Source of the DNA: Bog-473 sp963843365
GTDB taxonomy: Bacteria > Actinomycetota > Acidimicrobiia > Acidimicrobiales > RAAP-2
Assembly (NCBI GenBank): GCA_963843365.1
Contig: CAWJKG010000002.1
Coordinates: forward strand, 496,001-560,000
DNA length: 64,000 nt
Direction of reading: 5' to 3'
In this document: piece by piece, positions 1 through 8,794 of the stretch
Layout: every line of letters begins with the position of its first letter
Position numbering within the stretch: position 1 is the first letter of the stretch
Position numbers and translations under genes: made by a program
Notes under the pieces: model-generated
What the model saw: only the letters and a program-made list of their open reading frames with translations
What the model was told of the DNA's origin: nothing
Databases searched by the model: none

Positions 1-94
1 AGCCGTGTTGGTAGGGCTCTGTCACAGCCCAATCCAAGATTGCCCCCACCGCAAACGCGATGATGCTCACGACGAGACCACCGGCACCAATCAT
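1..94 (-). CDS. Small hydrophobic membrane protein, 3' end cut by window edge
   Basis: Reads leftwards from an ATG at 94 and runs off the window. The visible 31 residues begin MIGAGGLVVSIIAFAVGA and form one hydrophobic segment, followed by DWAVTEP. The pattern of a short N-terminal membrane helix ending in an Asp/Ala-Val boundary resembles small actinobacterial DUF6458-type proteins, but too little is visible to be sure. The start is well supported by AAAGGAG seven bases upstream. No function is assigned. Confidence 0.65.
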   Translation of the reverse strand, partial: MIGAGGLVVSIIAFAVGAILDWAVTEPYQHG

Positions 95-101
95 GCGAAA
101 A

Positions 102-108
102 CTCCTTT
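102..108 (-). promoter_or_regulatory. Strong ribosome binding site
   Basis: AAAGGAG on the minus strand, 7 nt before the ATG at 94. It decides the start of the truncated small membrane protein. From here to 363 no gene is seen on either strand. Confidence 0.6.
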
Positions 109-363
109 CAATTCGTTGCAATACATGTACCCGTCGACGAGAAGGCACAAACAACGGCCGTATGCACCTGGCGCATCACGGAGTGACACGTCGATGCGCG
201 TGAGCACTCACTGCGCGCCTCGCGCATGCCTCGCGGCGCGCATCGCACCAGTCACGGCTTGTGCGCGAACGACGACAGCGCTCGTGGCTCGAATGGCTCT
301 CCCCTATGCGGAACGGGCAGTATGCCTGGCGCCATATCGACCGACCGAGGAGAGACACGCACC

Positions 364-741
364 ATGACAGCGCCGTACGCCGGAAGCCCGGGTCGATGGG
401 TGTTCCTGTCCTCGCGGGACGGCCACGCCGAAGGATCGTGGGCACCGACGCCCGACATGGCCAACCCCTTCGGGAGCGTCCACGGCGGCATCATCGCCAC
501 CGTCATCGACGAAGCCTGCGGAGCCGCCCTGATGCCGCTCATTGAGGCGCCGTCGGCACCGACCGTCTCCCTGAACGTCGAGTACCTGAACGCCGTGCAG
601 ATCGGCGGGCACTACGCAGTGCACAGCGACATCGTGCGCAAGGGCAGGGCGATGGCGATCGCCGACGCCCGCATCCTGAACGAGGAGGGAGCAGTGCTCG
701 TCCGCGGGACCTGCTACTTCCAGATCCCCCGGCCCAAGTAG
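364..741 (+). CDS. PaaI-type hotdog thioesterase
   Basis: A 125-residue protein with the size and fold signature of single-hotdog acyl-CoA thioesterases. The core motif NPFGSVHGG lies at residues 34-42, followed by the helix ATVIDEACG with its acidic pair D49-E50. HGG plus a downstream acidic residue is the PaaI-family active-site pattern. The family hydrolyses acyl- or aryl-CoA thioesters in the cytoplasm; the substrate here is unknown. The ATG at 364 was preferred over an upstream in-frame start at 226 because GGAGAG sits just before it and the family begins close to this point. It stands alone, convergent with the DUF3052 gene. Confidence 0.85.
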   Translation: MTAPYAGSPGRWVFLSSRDGHAEGSWAPTPDMANPFGSVHGGIIATVIDEACGAALMPLIEAPSAPTVSLNVEYLNAVQIGGHYAVHSDIVRKGRAMAIADARILNEEGAVLVRGTCYFQIPRPK

Positions 742-754
742 ACAGCAGAATCCG

Positions 755-1171
755 TCAGCGGCGGTTCCGGCGCCACACCACGCGCAGGCCCGACCAGGTC
801 TCGTCGATGGCGCACACCTTGTTGTCCACCAGCCCCAGTGGCAGCGCGACGGCGCGCACCACGTTCTCGTCCATGGTGGTCTCGATCCCCGAGGCCCGCT
901 TGGGCCAGGCCACCCACAGACCGCCGGCGGGAAAGATCATCCGGCCCAGCGCGTCGATGCGCTGCTCGAAGGCGCGCCGCTCCGTGAAGAAGGCGACCAC
1001 GACGTCCGCCTTGCCCCGGGCGGCGCGCTTCACCGTGACCCCGGCGGGCAGCCCTTCCACCACGCCTCCCGCCGGCTCGCCGATGAGGGCAAGCGTGGAC
1101 CCCGCCGCGATCCCCAGCTTCTTGGGCAGCGGCGTCCCGCTGTAGCCCGCGCCCGCCCCAATCCCCGCCAT
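755..1171 (-). CDS. DUF3052-family protein
   Basis: A 138-residue protein beginning MAGIGAGAGYSGTPLPKKLG, the usual opening of actinobacterial DUF3052 proteins. Family length and order match: the TPLPKKLGI start, a central ADVVVAFFTER segment, then GGLWVAWPKRASG and a C-terminal KVCAIDETWSGLRVV. The biochemical role is unknown. It overlaps the upstream methyltransferase gene by one base (TGATG), so the two are probably translationally coupled and share the promoter before 1980. Confidence 0.85.
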   Translation of the reverse strand: MAGIGAGAGYSGTPLPKKLGIAAGSTLALIGEPAGGVVEGLPAGVTVKRAARGKADVVVAFFTERRAFEQRIDALGRMIFPAGGLWVAWPKRASGIETTMDENVVRAVALPLGLVDNKVCAIDETWSGLRVVWRRNRR

Positions 1172-1980
1172 CAGGGATTGACGGCCTCGTAGATCCGGAA
1201 GGCCAGGGGATACTCGTACTCGTCGTCACCTACGGCGAAACGGGCGAGATGCGCGTCGATGGCGGACTCGACCTCGTCCCGCTGTTCCGGGGCCACGCCC
1301 ATGAACTCGAACAGCGACCGGTCCACGACGGCGCTGGCCGGTGCCCGCACCGTGATCTCGAGGGGCGTGCTCCGGACTTCGCCGAACCCCGCTCCTCCGA
1401 GGATGTCGTGCACGTACTCGTCGTCGCCCAGGCTGAACGGCCCGACGGGGCTCTTCCCCGGGGCCGGCGGACCGGGTGCCGGCAGATAGCGGCGGAAGAC
1501 GGTGCCCGTGTGCCAGGGGTTCTTCTCCACCCACTGCCAGCAGGCGAACACCAGCCGTCCGCCCGGACGGAGCCCGGCCCGGAGCACCCCGAACGCCGCC
1601 AGCGGCTCATCGAAGAACATGACCCCCAGCTGGCTGACGAGCAGGTCGAAGGGCTCCGCACCCAGGCCCCCGGTCTGCACGTCGCCCACCACGAACTCCA
1701 CATTGGTCGCGCCCGCCTCGGCGGCCCGGGTCCTCGCCAGCTCCACGAGCGCAGCCGAGAGATCGAATCCGACCACCCGCCCGGCCGGACCCACGCCGGC
1801 CGCCAGCGCGATCGTCTGCGCACCCCCGCCGCAGCCGATGTCACCGACGCGCTGGCCGGGCTCGACCGCCGCCGCCGCCAACAGATGGGGCGTCAGCGCC
1901 CCGGTCAGCCGTTCGCGCCTGGGCCAGGCGGCCACCCACTGCTCGTGGTTCCAGCGCGCCGCTTCCTTCTCGTTGGCCAC
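1171..1980 (-). CDS. Class I SAM-dependent methyltransferase
   Basis: A 269-residue cytoplasmic methyltransferase. SAM-binding motif I, VGDIGCGGGAQT, is at residues 45-56. It is followed by VVGFDLSAALVELAR (acidic motif II), FVVGDVQTGG and a motif IV-like FDLLVSQLGVMFFDEP. The overall architecture matches ubiE/SmtA-type methyltransferases acting on small molecules; the substrate cannot be read from sequence. The GTG start at 1980 lies 7 nt after a TACGTT -10 box on the same strand, so the transcript is probably leaderless. It is divergent from the F420-type oxidoreductase and coupled to DUF3052 downstream. Confidence 0.85.
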   Translation of the reverse strand: MANEKEAARWNHEQWVAAWPRRERLTGALTPHLLAAAAVEPGQRVGDIGCGGGAQTIALAAGVGPAGRVVGFDLSAALVELARTRAAEAGATNVEFVVGDVQTGGLGAEPFDLLVSQLGVMFFDEPLAAFGVLRAGLRPGGRLVFACWQWVEKNPWHTGTVFRRYLPAPGPPAPGKSPVGPFSLGDDEYVHDILGGAGFGEVRSTPLEITVRAPASAVVDRSLFEFMGVAPEQRDEVESAIDAHLARFAVGDDEYEYPLAFRIYEAVNP

Positions 1981-1986
1981 GGCGAC

Positions 1987-2009
1987 AACGTAACCGTCCC
2001 CACTAGCGT
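1987..2009. promoter_or_regulatory. Back-to-back leaderless promoters
   Basis: The 35-bp gap between two divergent GTG starts (1980 minus, 2016 plus) contains a -10 box for each. TACGTT is on the minus strand at 1987-1992 and TAGCGT on the plus strand at 2004-2009. Both end exactly where transcription would begin on the first base of the start codon. No Shine-Dalgarno motif is present for either gene. The -35 elements are weak. Confidence 0.5.
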
Positions 2010-2015
2010 GAGCGG

Positions 2016-2894
2016 GTGCGCATCGGGCTCGTCATCCTCCCCACCGACCGCTGGGCCGAGGCCCGCCGGCAGTGGGAGTGGGCGGACGCCGTCGGGTTCG
2101 AGACGGCCTGGACCTACGACCACGTGCGCTGGAGCGGCATGCCCGACGGGCCGTGGCACGCCGCCGTGCCGGTCCTGGCCGCCGCCGCCGGCGTGACCGC
2201 ACGCATCCGGCTGGGCACCCTGGTCGCCACGCCGAACTTCCGCCACCCTGTCACGCTGGCCCGGGATGCGCTCGCGCTCGATGATGTCAGTGGCGGCCGC
2301 CTCGACCTCGGCCTCGGCCCGGGCAGCGTGGGCCTCGACGCCACCGCGCTCGGGCAGGAGCCCTGGACGGCGGCGGAGCGCATGGCCCGCTTCGGTGAGT
2401 TCCTCCAGGTGCTCCAGCCCATCGTCGAGGGTGGGCCGAACGCCCGGACGACTCTGCGCACCGCGCACTACGCGGCCGACGAGGCACCCAGCACCCCCGG
2501 CGCCCTCCAGCGTCCCCTGCCCCTCACCATCGCCGCGGGAGGGGCAAAGGGCATGCGACTCGTCGCCCGGCGCGGGCAGAGCTGGGTCACGGTCGGCCCC
2601 ACGGGGCCCGGGCCCCGCACACCCGAGACGCTCCTGCAGGCGGTGCGACGCCAGATCCCGCTCCTCGAAGAGGCCTGCCGCTCCGAGGGCCGGGATCCAT
2701 CGGCCGTCGGCAGGGTCGTCCTCTTCATGCCGACCGAACCGCGCATCACCTCGGTCGACCAGTTCGAGGAGCTGGCCGGGCCCTACGCCGAGCTCGGCTT
2801 CGACCAGTTCGTGGTCCACCATCCCGACCAGACGGGACCGTTCGGGGGTGACGTCCGGACGTTCGAGCAGATCGCCGGCAGCTCGCTCGGGTAG
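2016..2894 (+). CDS. LLM-class (probable F420-dependent) flavin oxidoreductase
   Basis: A 292-residue luciferase-like monooxygenase-fold protein. It starts MRIGLVILPTDRW and shows the family landmarks WADAVGFETAWTYDH, IRLGTLVATPNFRHPVTLA and DDVSGGRLDLGLGPG. The last is the typical cofactor-phosphate loop. In actinobacteria this family mostly uses coenzyme F420, which is an inference here because no other F420 gene is in the window. The GTG at 2016 is chosen because a TAGCGT -10 box ends 7 nt before it (leaderless). It is divergent from the methyltransferase, with only 35 bp between them. Confidence 0.85.
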   Translation: MRIGLVILPTDRWAEARRQWEWADAVGFETAWTYDHVRWSGMPDGPWHAAVPVLAAAAGVTARIRLGTLVATPNFRHPVTLARDALALDDVSGGRLDLGLGPGSVGLDATALGQEPWTAAERMARFGEFLQVLQPIVEGGPNARTTLRTAHYAADEAPSTPGALQRPLPLTIAAGGAKGMRLVARRGQSWVTVGPTGPGPRTPETLLQAVRRQIPLLEEACRSEGRDPSAVGRVVLFMPTEPRITSVDQFEELAGPYAELGFDQFVVHHPDQTGPFGGDVRTFEQIAGSSLG

Positions 2895-2898
2895 TCGG

Positions 2899-4087
2899 TC
2901 AGCCTGAGAACGCGGCGGCCACTGCCGCCCTGACGTCGTCGCCCGCCGAAGCCGGCTCGACCCGCTCAACGGCACACGACGTGCAGCCCACCCACGAGGC
3001 CGCATCCACCAGCGCCCGCGCCACGCGGCCGGTACCGCCCTGCCGCCGCGGAGCAGCGTGACCTGCTTGGCCACGAGCGTCTCGCCCCGACGCCCCAGAT
3101 CGACCAGACCCACAATGCGGGTGCCGTCGAGCACCGGCATGGCGAAGTACCCGTAGACCCGCTTCTCCTTCGGCGTGTAGGCCTCCAGCCGGTGACGCAG
3201 GTCGAAGAGGCGCTCGACGCGCTCCCGGTACCAGATGAGCGAGTCGAACGGCGAAAGCAGCACCGTCCGCCCGCGCGTCCTGGTGCCCAGCCGCGCCGAG
3301 CGCACCGGGATCGGCGTAGGCGGCCTGCTTCCACCCCTGCCACCGACACCGGCACCAGCCCCGACGTCGGCCAGCGGCCTGGCGCACCTGTGCGCGCGGC
3401 ACCCCGTGGTACACCGCCAGGTCGGCCTCGGTCGCCACACCCAGCGAGCGCCCGGCGGCCGCCACCAACCGCAGGGCGCACTCCTCGTCGGTCCACTCCG
3501 CCGCCAAGAGTTCGGAAGGCATGGCCCGCTCGGCCAGGTCGTAGACGCGGGCGAACCCGCGGCGCTCGCGGCAGACGAGCTCGCCGATATCGAGCAGCCA
3601 CTCGGCGGCGATCTTCGTCTCGGACCAGTCCCACCACGGGCCGCCTTTCTTGGCCCCGCCGAGCTCGTTGGCCGTCAGCGGCCCTTCGCCGCGCAGCCGA
3701 GCCAGCACCTCGTTGCATGTCTTGTCCCGCTCCTCGAGGACGTGCCAGCGCTTGCCCTTGGCACGCGCCGGGCCCGACGCCGGAAGCCGTAGGCCGGCCA
3801 GTCCTCGAGCGGCAGAATGCATGCGGCATGGGACCAGTACTCGAACGTCTCGCTCCGCGGGACCCCAGTAAGCCTGCTCGACCTTGCGTCGGCCCGATCG
3901 CGCCCGAGGCGCGCGTACGCGACGAGCTCATGGGAGCGGGCCAGCACCGAAATGGTGTCGAGCTGCACCGCGCCGAGCCGCCGCAACATGGCCGCCACCC
4001 CTCCTGTGCTCATCCGGGCCCCCGCAGACCCTGGGCGAGTAAGGCGACCCGGCGGGCGTCCTCGAGGCTCAGCGGTTCAGGTGCCAT
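2899..4087 (-). pseudogene. YcaQ-type winged-helix DNA glycosylase-like gene, frameshifted about four times
   Basis: Reading in two or three minus-strand frames gives one continuous YcaQ-like protein of about 395 codons, the family's normal size. Pieces in order: an N-terminus with LSLEDARRVALLAQGLRG (near 4087-4015); LRRLGAVQLDTISVLARSHE; a middle with EWTDEECALRLV; then LLSPFDSLIWYRERVERLF and YGYFAMPVLDGTRIVGLVDL; and a C-terminus VDAASWVGCTSC. The frame changes near 4015, 3790, 3370 and 3060. YcaQ proteins unhook interstrand DNA crosslinks. No internal stop lies in the composite frame, so single-base sequencing errors are as likely as real decay. Confidence 0.75.
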
Positions 4088-4444
4088 ACCCGATACTGAC
4101 GCAGAATTGGCTTGAACCTGCCGGGAGTGACACCGCCTCGAGGCACCGGGGCACCCTGCCTCGGACAGCGTCTCGGCACGCCGCCGCGGGCGAGACATGG
4201 TGGCCTGTCGCACGCCCACGATTGAGAAGGTCGTCGCAATGGCGGCTTCCCGATGCGCGGTCTGCACTTTTCACGAGGACGCATCAGACGCGCTGAAACT
4301 GCAGGTGACCATACCCGTACGGCGTCTTACCGCCAGCGGCTGCCAGTCGTGCGCGTGCGCGAAAGTCCGTCCGAGCAAGCGCCTGCCACAGGGTTTGCAG
4401 GCCGAGTTACACTTGCGCCCCGGTACTTTGGCCCAAGGGGGGCA
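4088..4444. other. Divergent intergenic region
   Basis: A 357-bp gap between the YcaQ-type gene and the YfhO-like gene. No gene is supported on either strand. A possible -10 box, TACACT, lies at 4408-4413 on the plus strand, 30 nt before the ATG at 4445, but it lacks a clear -35. A purine run just before 4445 may serve as ribosome binding site. Confidence 0.4.
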
Positions 4445-6877
4445 ATGCAGCAGACGGCGGTCGTCGGCGAACCGCTTACCACGACCGCGGCCACCCGGAA
4501 CCCACTGCCCTCTTGGCTTCCGGATCTGCTGGCCGTGGCGTGGACGGTTGTCGCAGGCATTGCCTTGTTCGTGCCTGCGCTGATCCACGCCAGCCACTTG
4601 GGCCCGTTCGACCTCTTGTCGAGGTATGGGCTTTCGGCACAGCCCGGCGTGACGCTCCACAACACCCTGGCCCAAGACCAGATAGACGCCATTCAGCCAT
4701 GGACCGCACTCTCGTGGATGCAGGTCCACAGCGGTCACCTCCCATTGTGGAATCCCTTCGGTGGGTTAGGGACGCCACTCGCTTTCAACCTGCAGTCGGC
4801 TCCCTTCGGCGTGCCGGCGCTCGTCGGATACGCCTTCCCGCTCCAGTACGCCGCAACCGTCGGCATCATCGTCACCGTCATAATCGCCGGCACAGGTGCA
4901 TACGCGTTCGGACGGCTGATCCGTCTGACCCCCCTGGCGGCCGCCTTTGGCGCGACGGTCTTCGAGCTCAGTGGCGCGTTCGTGGGCTGGCTCGGCTGGC
5001 CGCACGCCGCGGTCGCCGCGTGGACGGGTTGGTTGCTGGCGGCCGGACTCTTGGTCGTGCGCGGCAGGCGTCGCTTCCGCTCCATACTCGCGTTCGCGGT
5101 AGTCCTGGCACTGGCCGCCTACTGCGGCCAGCCCGAAATTCTCATCATGCTGATCGTGACGGCGGCGATCTTTCTGCTCTCGGTGCTGGGAATTCAAGCG
5201 AAACGGCAGGGGCTCTCGTCGACATACCGTGCCCTTTTGGACCTCGTGCTTGCAACGATCACCGCCGGAGCTCTCGCCGCACCTTTTCTGCTTCCCGGCT
5301 TCCAATTCGTCTCCCAGTCGATCCGCAATTCAAGCACGACAAAGGGGGCTCTTCCTCTTCACTACATGCTCTTCTGGATCTTTGACGGGTTCGATGGCCT
5401 TCCGAAGCCGGGCCAGAGCTTCCCCGGATTTCAGTGGTACAACGACAACTACATCGGGGTGATCGCCCTCGTGCTCGCCGTCGTCGGCCTGGTCGCGCGG
5501 CGCCGTCGCCCCGAAGTCGTGTCGCTGGCGGTGGTGGCGTTGGTCATTGCGGCAATCCTCTATGCGCCGTTCGTCGTCGATCTCGTCGAGAAGATCCCAT
5601 TGGTCGGAACGGTCCTCTGGCAGCGCGCAGTGCTGATGTTCGCGTTTGCTGCCGCCTTGCTCGCCGGCGTCGGGGCTGACGTACTCCTCCAGAGCCGGAG
5701 CAGAAAGTACTGGACCTGGGCGCTCTGGGGTTTCATCGCCATCGCACTTCTGATCTTTCTTGTCTCCTTTTTCGCATTGGAAGTACCGACAAATCTTGAG
5801 AAGCAGATCCGCGAGAGGAGCTTTATCTGGCCCGTGATCGAGACGCTGATCGGGTTCGGGGTCACCGCAATCCTCCTGTACTGGGTCCGAGGTCAGCCTG
5901 GAATGCCCTCGCCAGCTGACGATCGATCGCGGAGCCACTTGGCGCACACAACGTCCTCTGTCGGCGTGGAAGCGACGGACGATGCAACGGCATGGGTGTC
6001 TCGACGTGGTCGGATGGTTGCGATTTCCTTGCTGCTGGTGGCCGAGACCGCCTTCCTGGTCACTGTCGGGGCCGCACTCTGGTGGTCGAGCCCCGGGTTC
6101 TATACACCGACTGCAGCGGAGGTGAAGCTCGAACACCTCGTGGGCTCATCCACGGTCGGGGTCAACGGACCGCCCACCGACTCTTCCCTTCTCTGCTGGC
6201 AACTGGGGATCCTGCCCGACGTCAACGACGTCTACGGGGTACATGAGCTCAACGTGTACGACCCAGCGCTGCCATCCGACTACTTCAGTTCGTGGTCCGC
6301 GGTTACCGGTGAACCAGGAGGCTACGCCTTCTTCAATACGTTTTGTCCAGCCGTCTCCTCGGCGGCCCTGGCGCGGCGCTACGGCGTGTCGTACATCCTC
6401 GGACCTGTCGGCGCCCACGCGCCGCGAGGCACTGTGTTCGTCACCGAGATCGGTAACGAGAGCCTGTACCGGGTGCCGGGCGCAGGGGAAGCCACCGAGG
6501 CAGTCCTCCCTTCAAGCGGGCAGATGCCACCGGCGAGCGCCGCGGGTAGGGCCGTCGCTGTGGGGCATTCGTCACCAAGCACGTGGCACATCGTGACCAA
6601 CACACAGACAGCTGTGGCGCTCCGGTTGCACCTGTCAAACGTGCCTGGCTGGAACGCGACCATAGACGGCAAGCCACTGGCGCTCACCTCCTACTCGGGA
6701 ATCATGCTGCAGGCACGGATCCCACCAGGACATCATGTGATCGAGGTCAGCTACTGGCCGAAAGCGTTCACGGAGGGCATCATTGTCTTTGTGGTGACGG
6801 TGGTGGCCCTGGCGACGGTTGGCGTTGTCGCGAAAAGGCGGCAAGGGAAAGGTCGCGCGACCGATGTCGTCCACTGA
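4445..6877 (+). CDS. YfhO-like polytopic membrane protein (putative GT-C-type glycosyltransferase)
   Basis: About 810 residues from the ATG at 4445, with many hydrophobic helices. The periplasmic motif HSGHLPLWNPFGGLGTPLAF with upstream QDQIDAIQPWT is characteristic of YfhO-family proteins. The C-terminal third is a large extracytoplasmic domain ending in one last helix and a basic tail. YfhO members are implicated in transferring sugars from lipid-phosphate donors to surface polymers. The next gene encodes a dolichol-phosphate-type sugar transferase and overlaps the end of this one, which fits a donor-maker/donor-user pair. An in-frame extension back to 4253 was rejected because it lacks family-like sequence. 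Confidence 0.8.
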   Translation: MQQTAVVGEPLTTTAATRNPLPSWLPDLLAVAWTVVAGIALFVPALIHASHLGPFDLLSRYGLSAQPGVTLHNTLAQDQIDAIQPWTALSWMQVHSGHLPLWNPFGGLGTPLAFNLQSAPFGVPALVGYAFPLQYAATVGIIVTVIIAGTGAYAFGRLIRLTPLAAAFGATVFELSGAFVGWLGWPHAAVAAWTGWLLAAGLLVVRGRRRFRSILAFAVVLALAAYCGQPEILIMLIVTAAIFLLSVLGIQAKRQGLSSTYRALLDLVLATITAGALAAPFLLPGFQFVSQSIRNSSTTKGALPLHYMLFWIFDGFDGLPKPGQSFPGFQWYNDNYIGVIALVLAVVGLVARRRRPEVVSLAVVALVIAAILYAPFVVDLVEKIPLVGTVLWQRAVLMFAFAAALLAGVGADVLLQSRSRKYWTWALWGFIAIALLIFLVSFFALEVPTNLEKQIRERSFIWPVIETLIGFGVTAILLYWVRGQPGMPSPADDRSRSHLAHTTSSVGVEATDDATAWVSRRGRMVAISLLLVAETAFLVTVGAALWWSSPGFYTPTAAEVKLEHLVGSSTVGVNGPPTDSSLLCWQLGILPDVNDVYGVHELNVYDPALPSDYFSSWSAVTGEPGGYAFFNTFCPAVSSAALARRYGVSYILGPVGAHAPRGTVFVTEIGNESLYRVPGAGEATEAVLPSSGQMPPASAAGRAVAVGHSSPSTWHIVTNTQTAVALRLHLSNVPGWNATIDGKPLALTSYSGIMLQARIPPGHHVIEVSYWPKAFTEGIIVFVVTVVALATVGVVAKRRQGKGRATDVVH

Positions 6878-7919
6878 CCAAATCGGGTTGGGCGTGCCCT
6901 CCCCGACCGTGAGTCCTGGCTCCGCCAACCCCGACCAGTTCGAGGAGCGAAGGCCGGTGATCCGAGTCGTGTGCCCGAGCTTCCGCGACATTGCCGCCTT
7001 TACCAAGCTGCGCGAACAATTGCTCAACGTATGCCGCAACAGCGACCTCCTTTCCGACATGCCCGTGCGGTGGGTGCTCGTCGACGACACGGGCGGAATG
7101 GATCCCGAGGTCGCCTCGATTGCCAATTTGAACGACGTGCAGGTGGTGACGCCGCCGTTCAACATCGGCCACCAGCGAGCGATTGTGCTCGGCCTCCGCT
7201 CGACCATGGAGCAGATTGCCGACGATGATCTCGTGGTAACGATGGACGCCGACGGCGAGGACCGACCCGAAGACCTGCCAATCCTGCTCGCTCCACTGCT
7301 CGACGTTCCGAGCGACCAGCTTCGCATGTGTGTCGCCATGAGAACCCAGCGCCAGGAGTCGTTTCAGTTTCGCACCATGTACGTCATGTTCCGTCTCCTG
7401 TTCAAGCTCTTGACGGGCACGAGGGTCCGGAGCGGCAACTTCGCGGCCTACCACGGGCGACTGGCGCGACGCATGCTGCAGCATCCTTACTTTGACCTGT
7501 GCTATTCCAGCTCACTCGTGGCGCTCGAGTTCGACGTAGTGGGGGTGCCGTGCCCTCGCGGAGCGCGCTACGCCGGGAAGTCGCGCATGAACCCGCAGAA
7601 GCTTGTGATGCACGGCATCCGGATGCTCATGCCCTTCACCGACCGCATCGCCATCCGTGCTCTGATTACGTTCAGCGCCGTGTTCGCGCTCGGTTGCATC
7701 CTTGGGCTGGCGGTCATTGGCATCCGGATCTTCACCTCGAATGCCATTCCCGGTTGGGCTACGGCGACGCTGCTGGGTATCATGGTGATCTCGTTCTTGG
7801 CACTGGCGAACTTCGTCGTACTGTTCACGAGCTTCACTCATTCGCGAGGAATCTCGCTTTCCGGTCTGGAGGACAGCCTTGAGTCAAGCGCTCGAAGGAC
7901 ATCTTCGTCGGCAGTTTGA
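6864..7919 (+). CDS. Family 2 glycosyltransferase, polyprenyl-phosphate sugar synthase type
   Basis: About 351 residues. The GT-A domain contains VRWVLVDDTGG, the HQRAI segment and the acidic motif MDADGEDRPEDLP, which is the nucleotide/metal-binding motif of DPM1-like enzymes. Two C-terminal transmembrane helices (ALITFSAVFALGCILGL and a second near the end) suggest membrane anchoring like GtrB-type enzymes. The likely product is a polyprenyl-phosphate-linked sugar. It overlaps the YfhO-like gene by 14 bases and the next methyltransferase by 41, so the three are probably one operon. An earlier in-frame start at 6819 is possible. Confidence 0.8.
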   Translation: MSSTDQIGLGVPSPTVSPGSANPDQFEERRPVIRVVCPSFRDIAAFTKLREQLLNVCRNSDLLSDMPVRWVLVDDTGGMDPEVASIANLNDVQVVTPPFNIGHQRAIVLGLRSTMEQIADDDLVVTMDADGEDRPEDLPILLAPLLDVPSDQLRMCVAMRTQRQESFQFRTMYVMFRLLFKLLTGTRVRSGNFAAYHGRLARRMLQHPYFDLCYSSSLVALEFDVVGVPCPRGARYAGKSRMNPQKLVMHGIRMLMPFTDRIAIRALITFSAVFALGCILGLAVIGIRIFTSNAIPGWATATLLGIMVISFLALANFVVLFTSFTHSRGISLSGLEDSLESSARRTSSSAV

Positions 7920-8616
7920 ACATTCCCGCCGGTTCTTCTGGCACCGGCTCCGGTGGAAGGCCGTCCGCGGGTACGTGCCGGCTGACGGACCGCTGCGCCT
8001 GATTGACGTCGGTGCCGGTGCAGGGCTCCTTGGAGAGTACGTGACGAAGGATCGTCCGAACGTGGCGTACGAGTTCGCTGAACCGATTGAGTCCCTACGC
8101 ACAGACCTTCGGCAGCGGTTCGGCGAGCAGGCGGACGCGACGGACCGTGCGTCGTTCGGTGACGCCGGGGTCGTCACGCTGCTCGACGTGCTCGAGCACC
8201 AAGAACATGACCGACCCTTCTGCGAACAGCTGGTGGCCAAAATGGCGCCCGGTGCACAGCTGCTCCTCACGGTTCCGGCAAATCAGCGGCTCTGGTCGCA
8301 GTGGGACGTCGCGCTCGGACACTTCAGGCGCTATGACAAGACGTCGCTGAAGGCATGCTTCGAAGGATTGCCCGTCGATGTACAGGAGGTCAGCTATCTC
8401 TTTCCGGAGATGGTCCCGCTCGGCAAGGTGCGGGCGCGCCGGAGTAGGAAGGGCAACCTCCAGGTGGCCGAAGACTCCGCCGAATTTCCCGATCTGCCTT
8501 CGGTGGTGAACGACGTGCTCTATGGCCTCGGCAGCATCTCACTCGATCTGCGACGACACTCGCCTTTCGGCACCTCGGTGTTCTTGGCGGCCAGAGTTCG
8601 CGACGAGGCCGGTTGA
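7879..8616 (+). CDS. Class I SAM-dependent methyltransferase
   Basis: A 245-residue protein with SAM motif I LRLIDVGAGAGLLGEYV, the acidic loop YEFAEPIE, and motif IV VVTLLDVLEHQEHDRPF. The HFRRYDKTSL segment after the core is typical of methyltransferases found in glycan clusters (Methyltransf_11/23 types). The TTG start at 7879 lies inside the preceding GT gene (41-nt overlap), implying translational coupling. The substrate is probably a glycan or glycolipid made by the adjacent GTs; this is inference from context. Confidence 0.8.
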   Translation: MSQALEGHLRRQFEHSRRFFWHRLRWKAVRGYVPADGPLRLIDVGAGAGLLGEYVTKDRPNVAYEFAEPIESLRTDLRQRFGEQADATDRASFGDAGVVTLLDVLEHQEHDRPFCEQLVAKMAPGAQLLLTVPANQRLWSQWDVALGHFRRYDKTSLKACFEGLPVDVQEVSYLFPEMVPLGKVRARRSRKGNLQVAEDSAEFPDLPSVVNDVLYGLGSISLDLRRHSPFGTSVFLAARVRDEAG

Positions 8617-8794
8617 CAGTTGGGCTCAGGCGATTCGGCCGATTTCTCCCAGACCGGCGGGCCCAGCAGGCTGCCATGCGACACCGATGAACGCGCGAAC
8701 TGCTCGTGGGTCTCAGGCCCGCCGTCCCGCCCGCAACCGAAGCGTTTGGCCCGCCGTCGGGGCGCAGGGTAAACCCGGGTGACCTGCCCTTATA

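Noticed and set aside
1905..3440. 511-codon minus-strand ORF spanning the oxidoreductase gene
   Set aside because: Only its first part matches YcaQ; the rest is antisense to the F420-type oxidoreductase. It is open by chance because of high GC.
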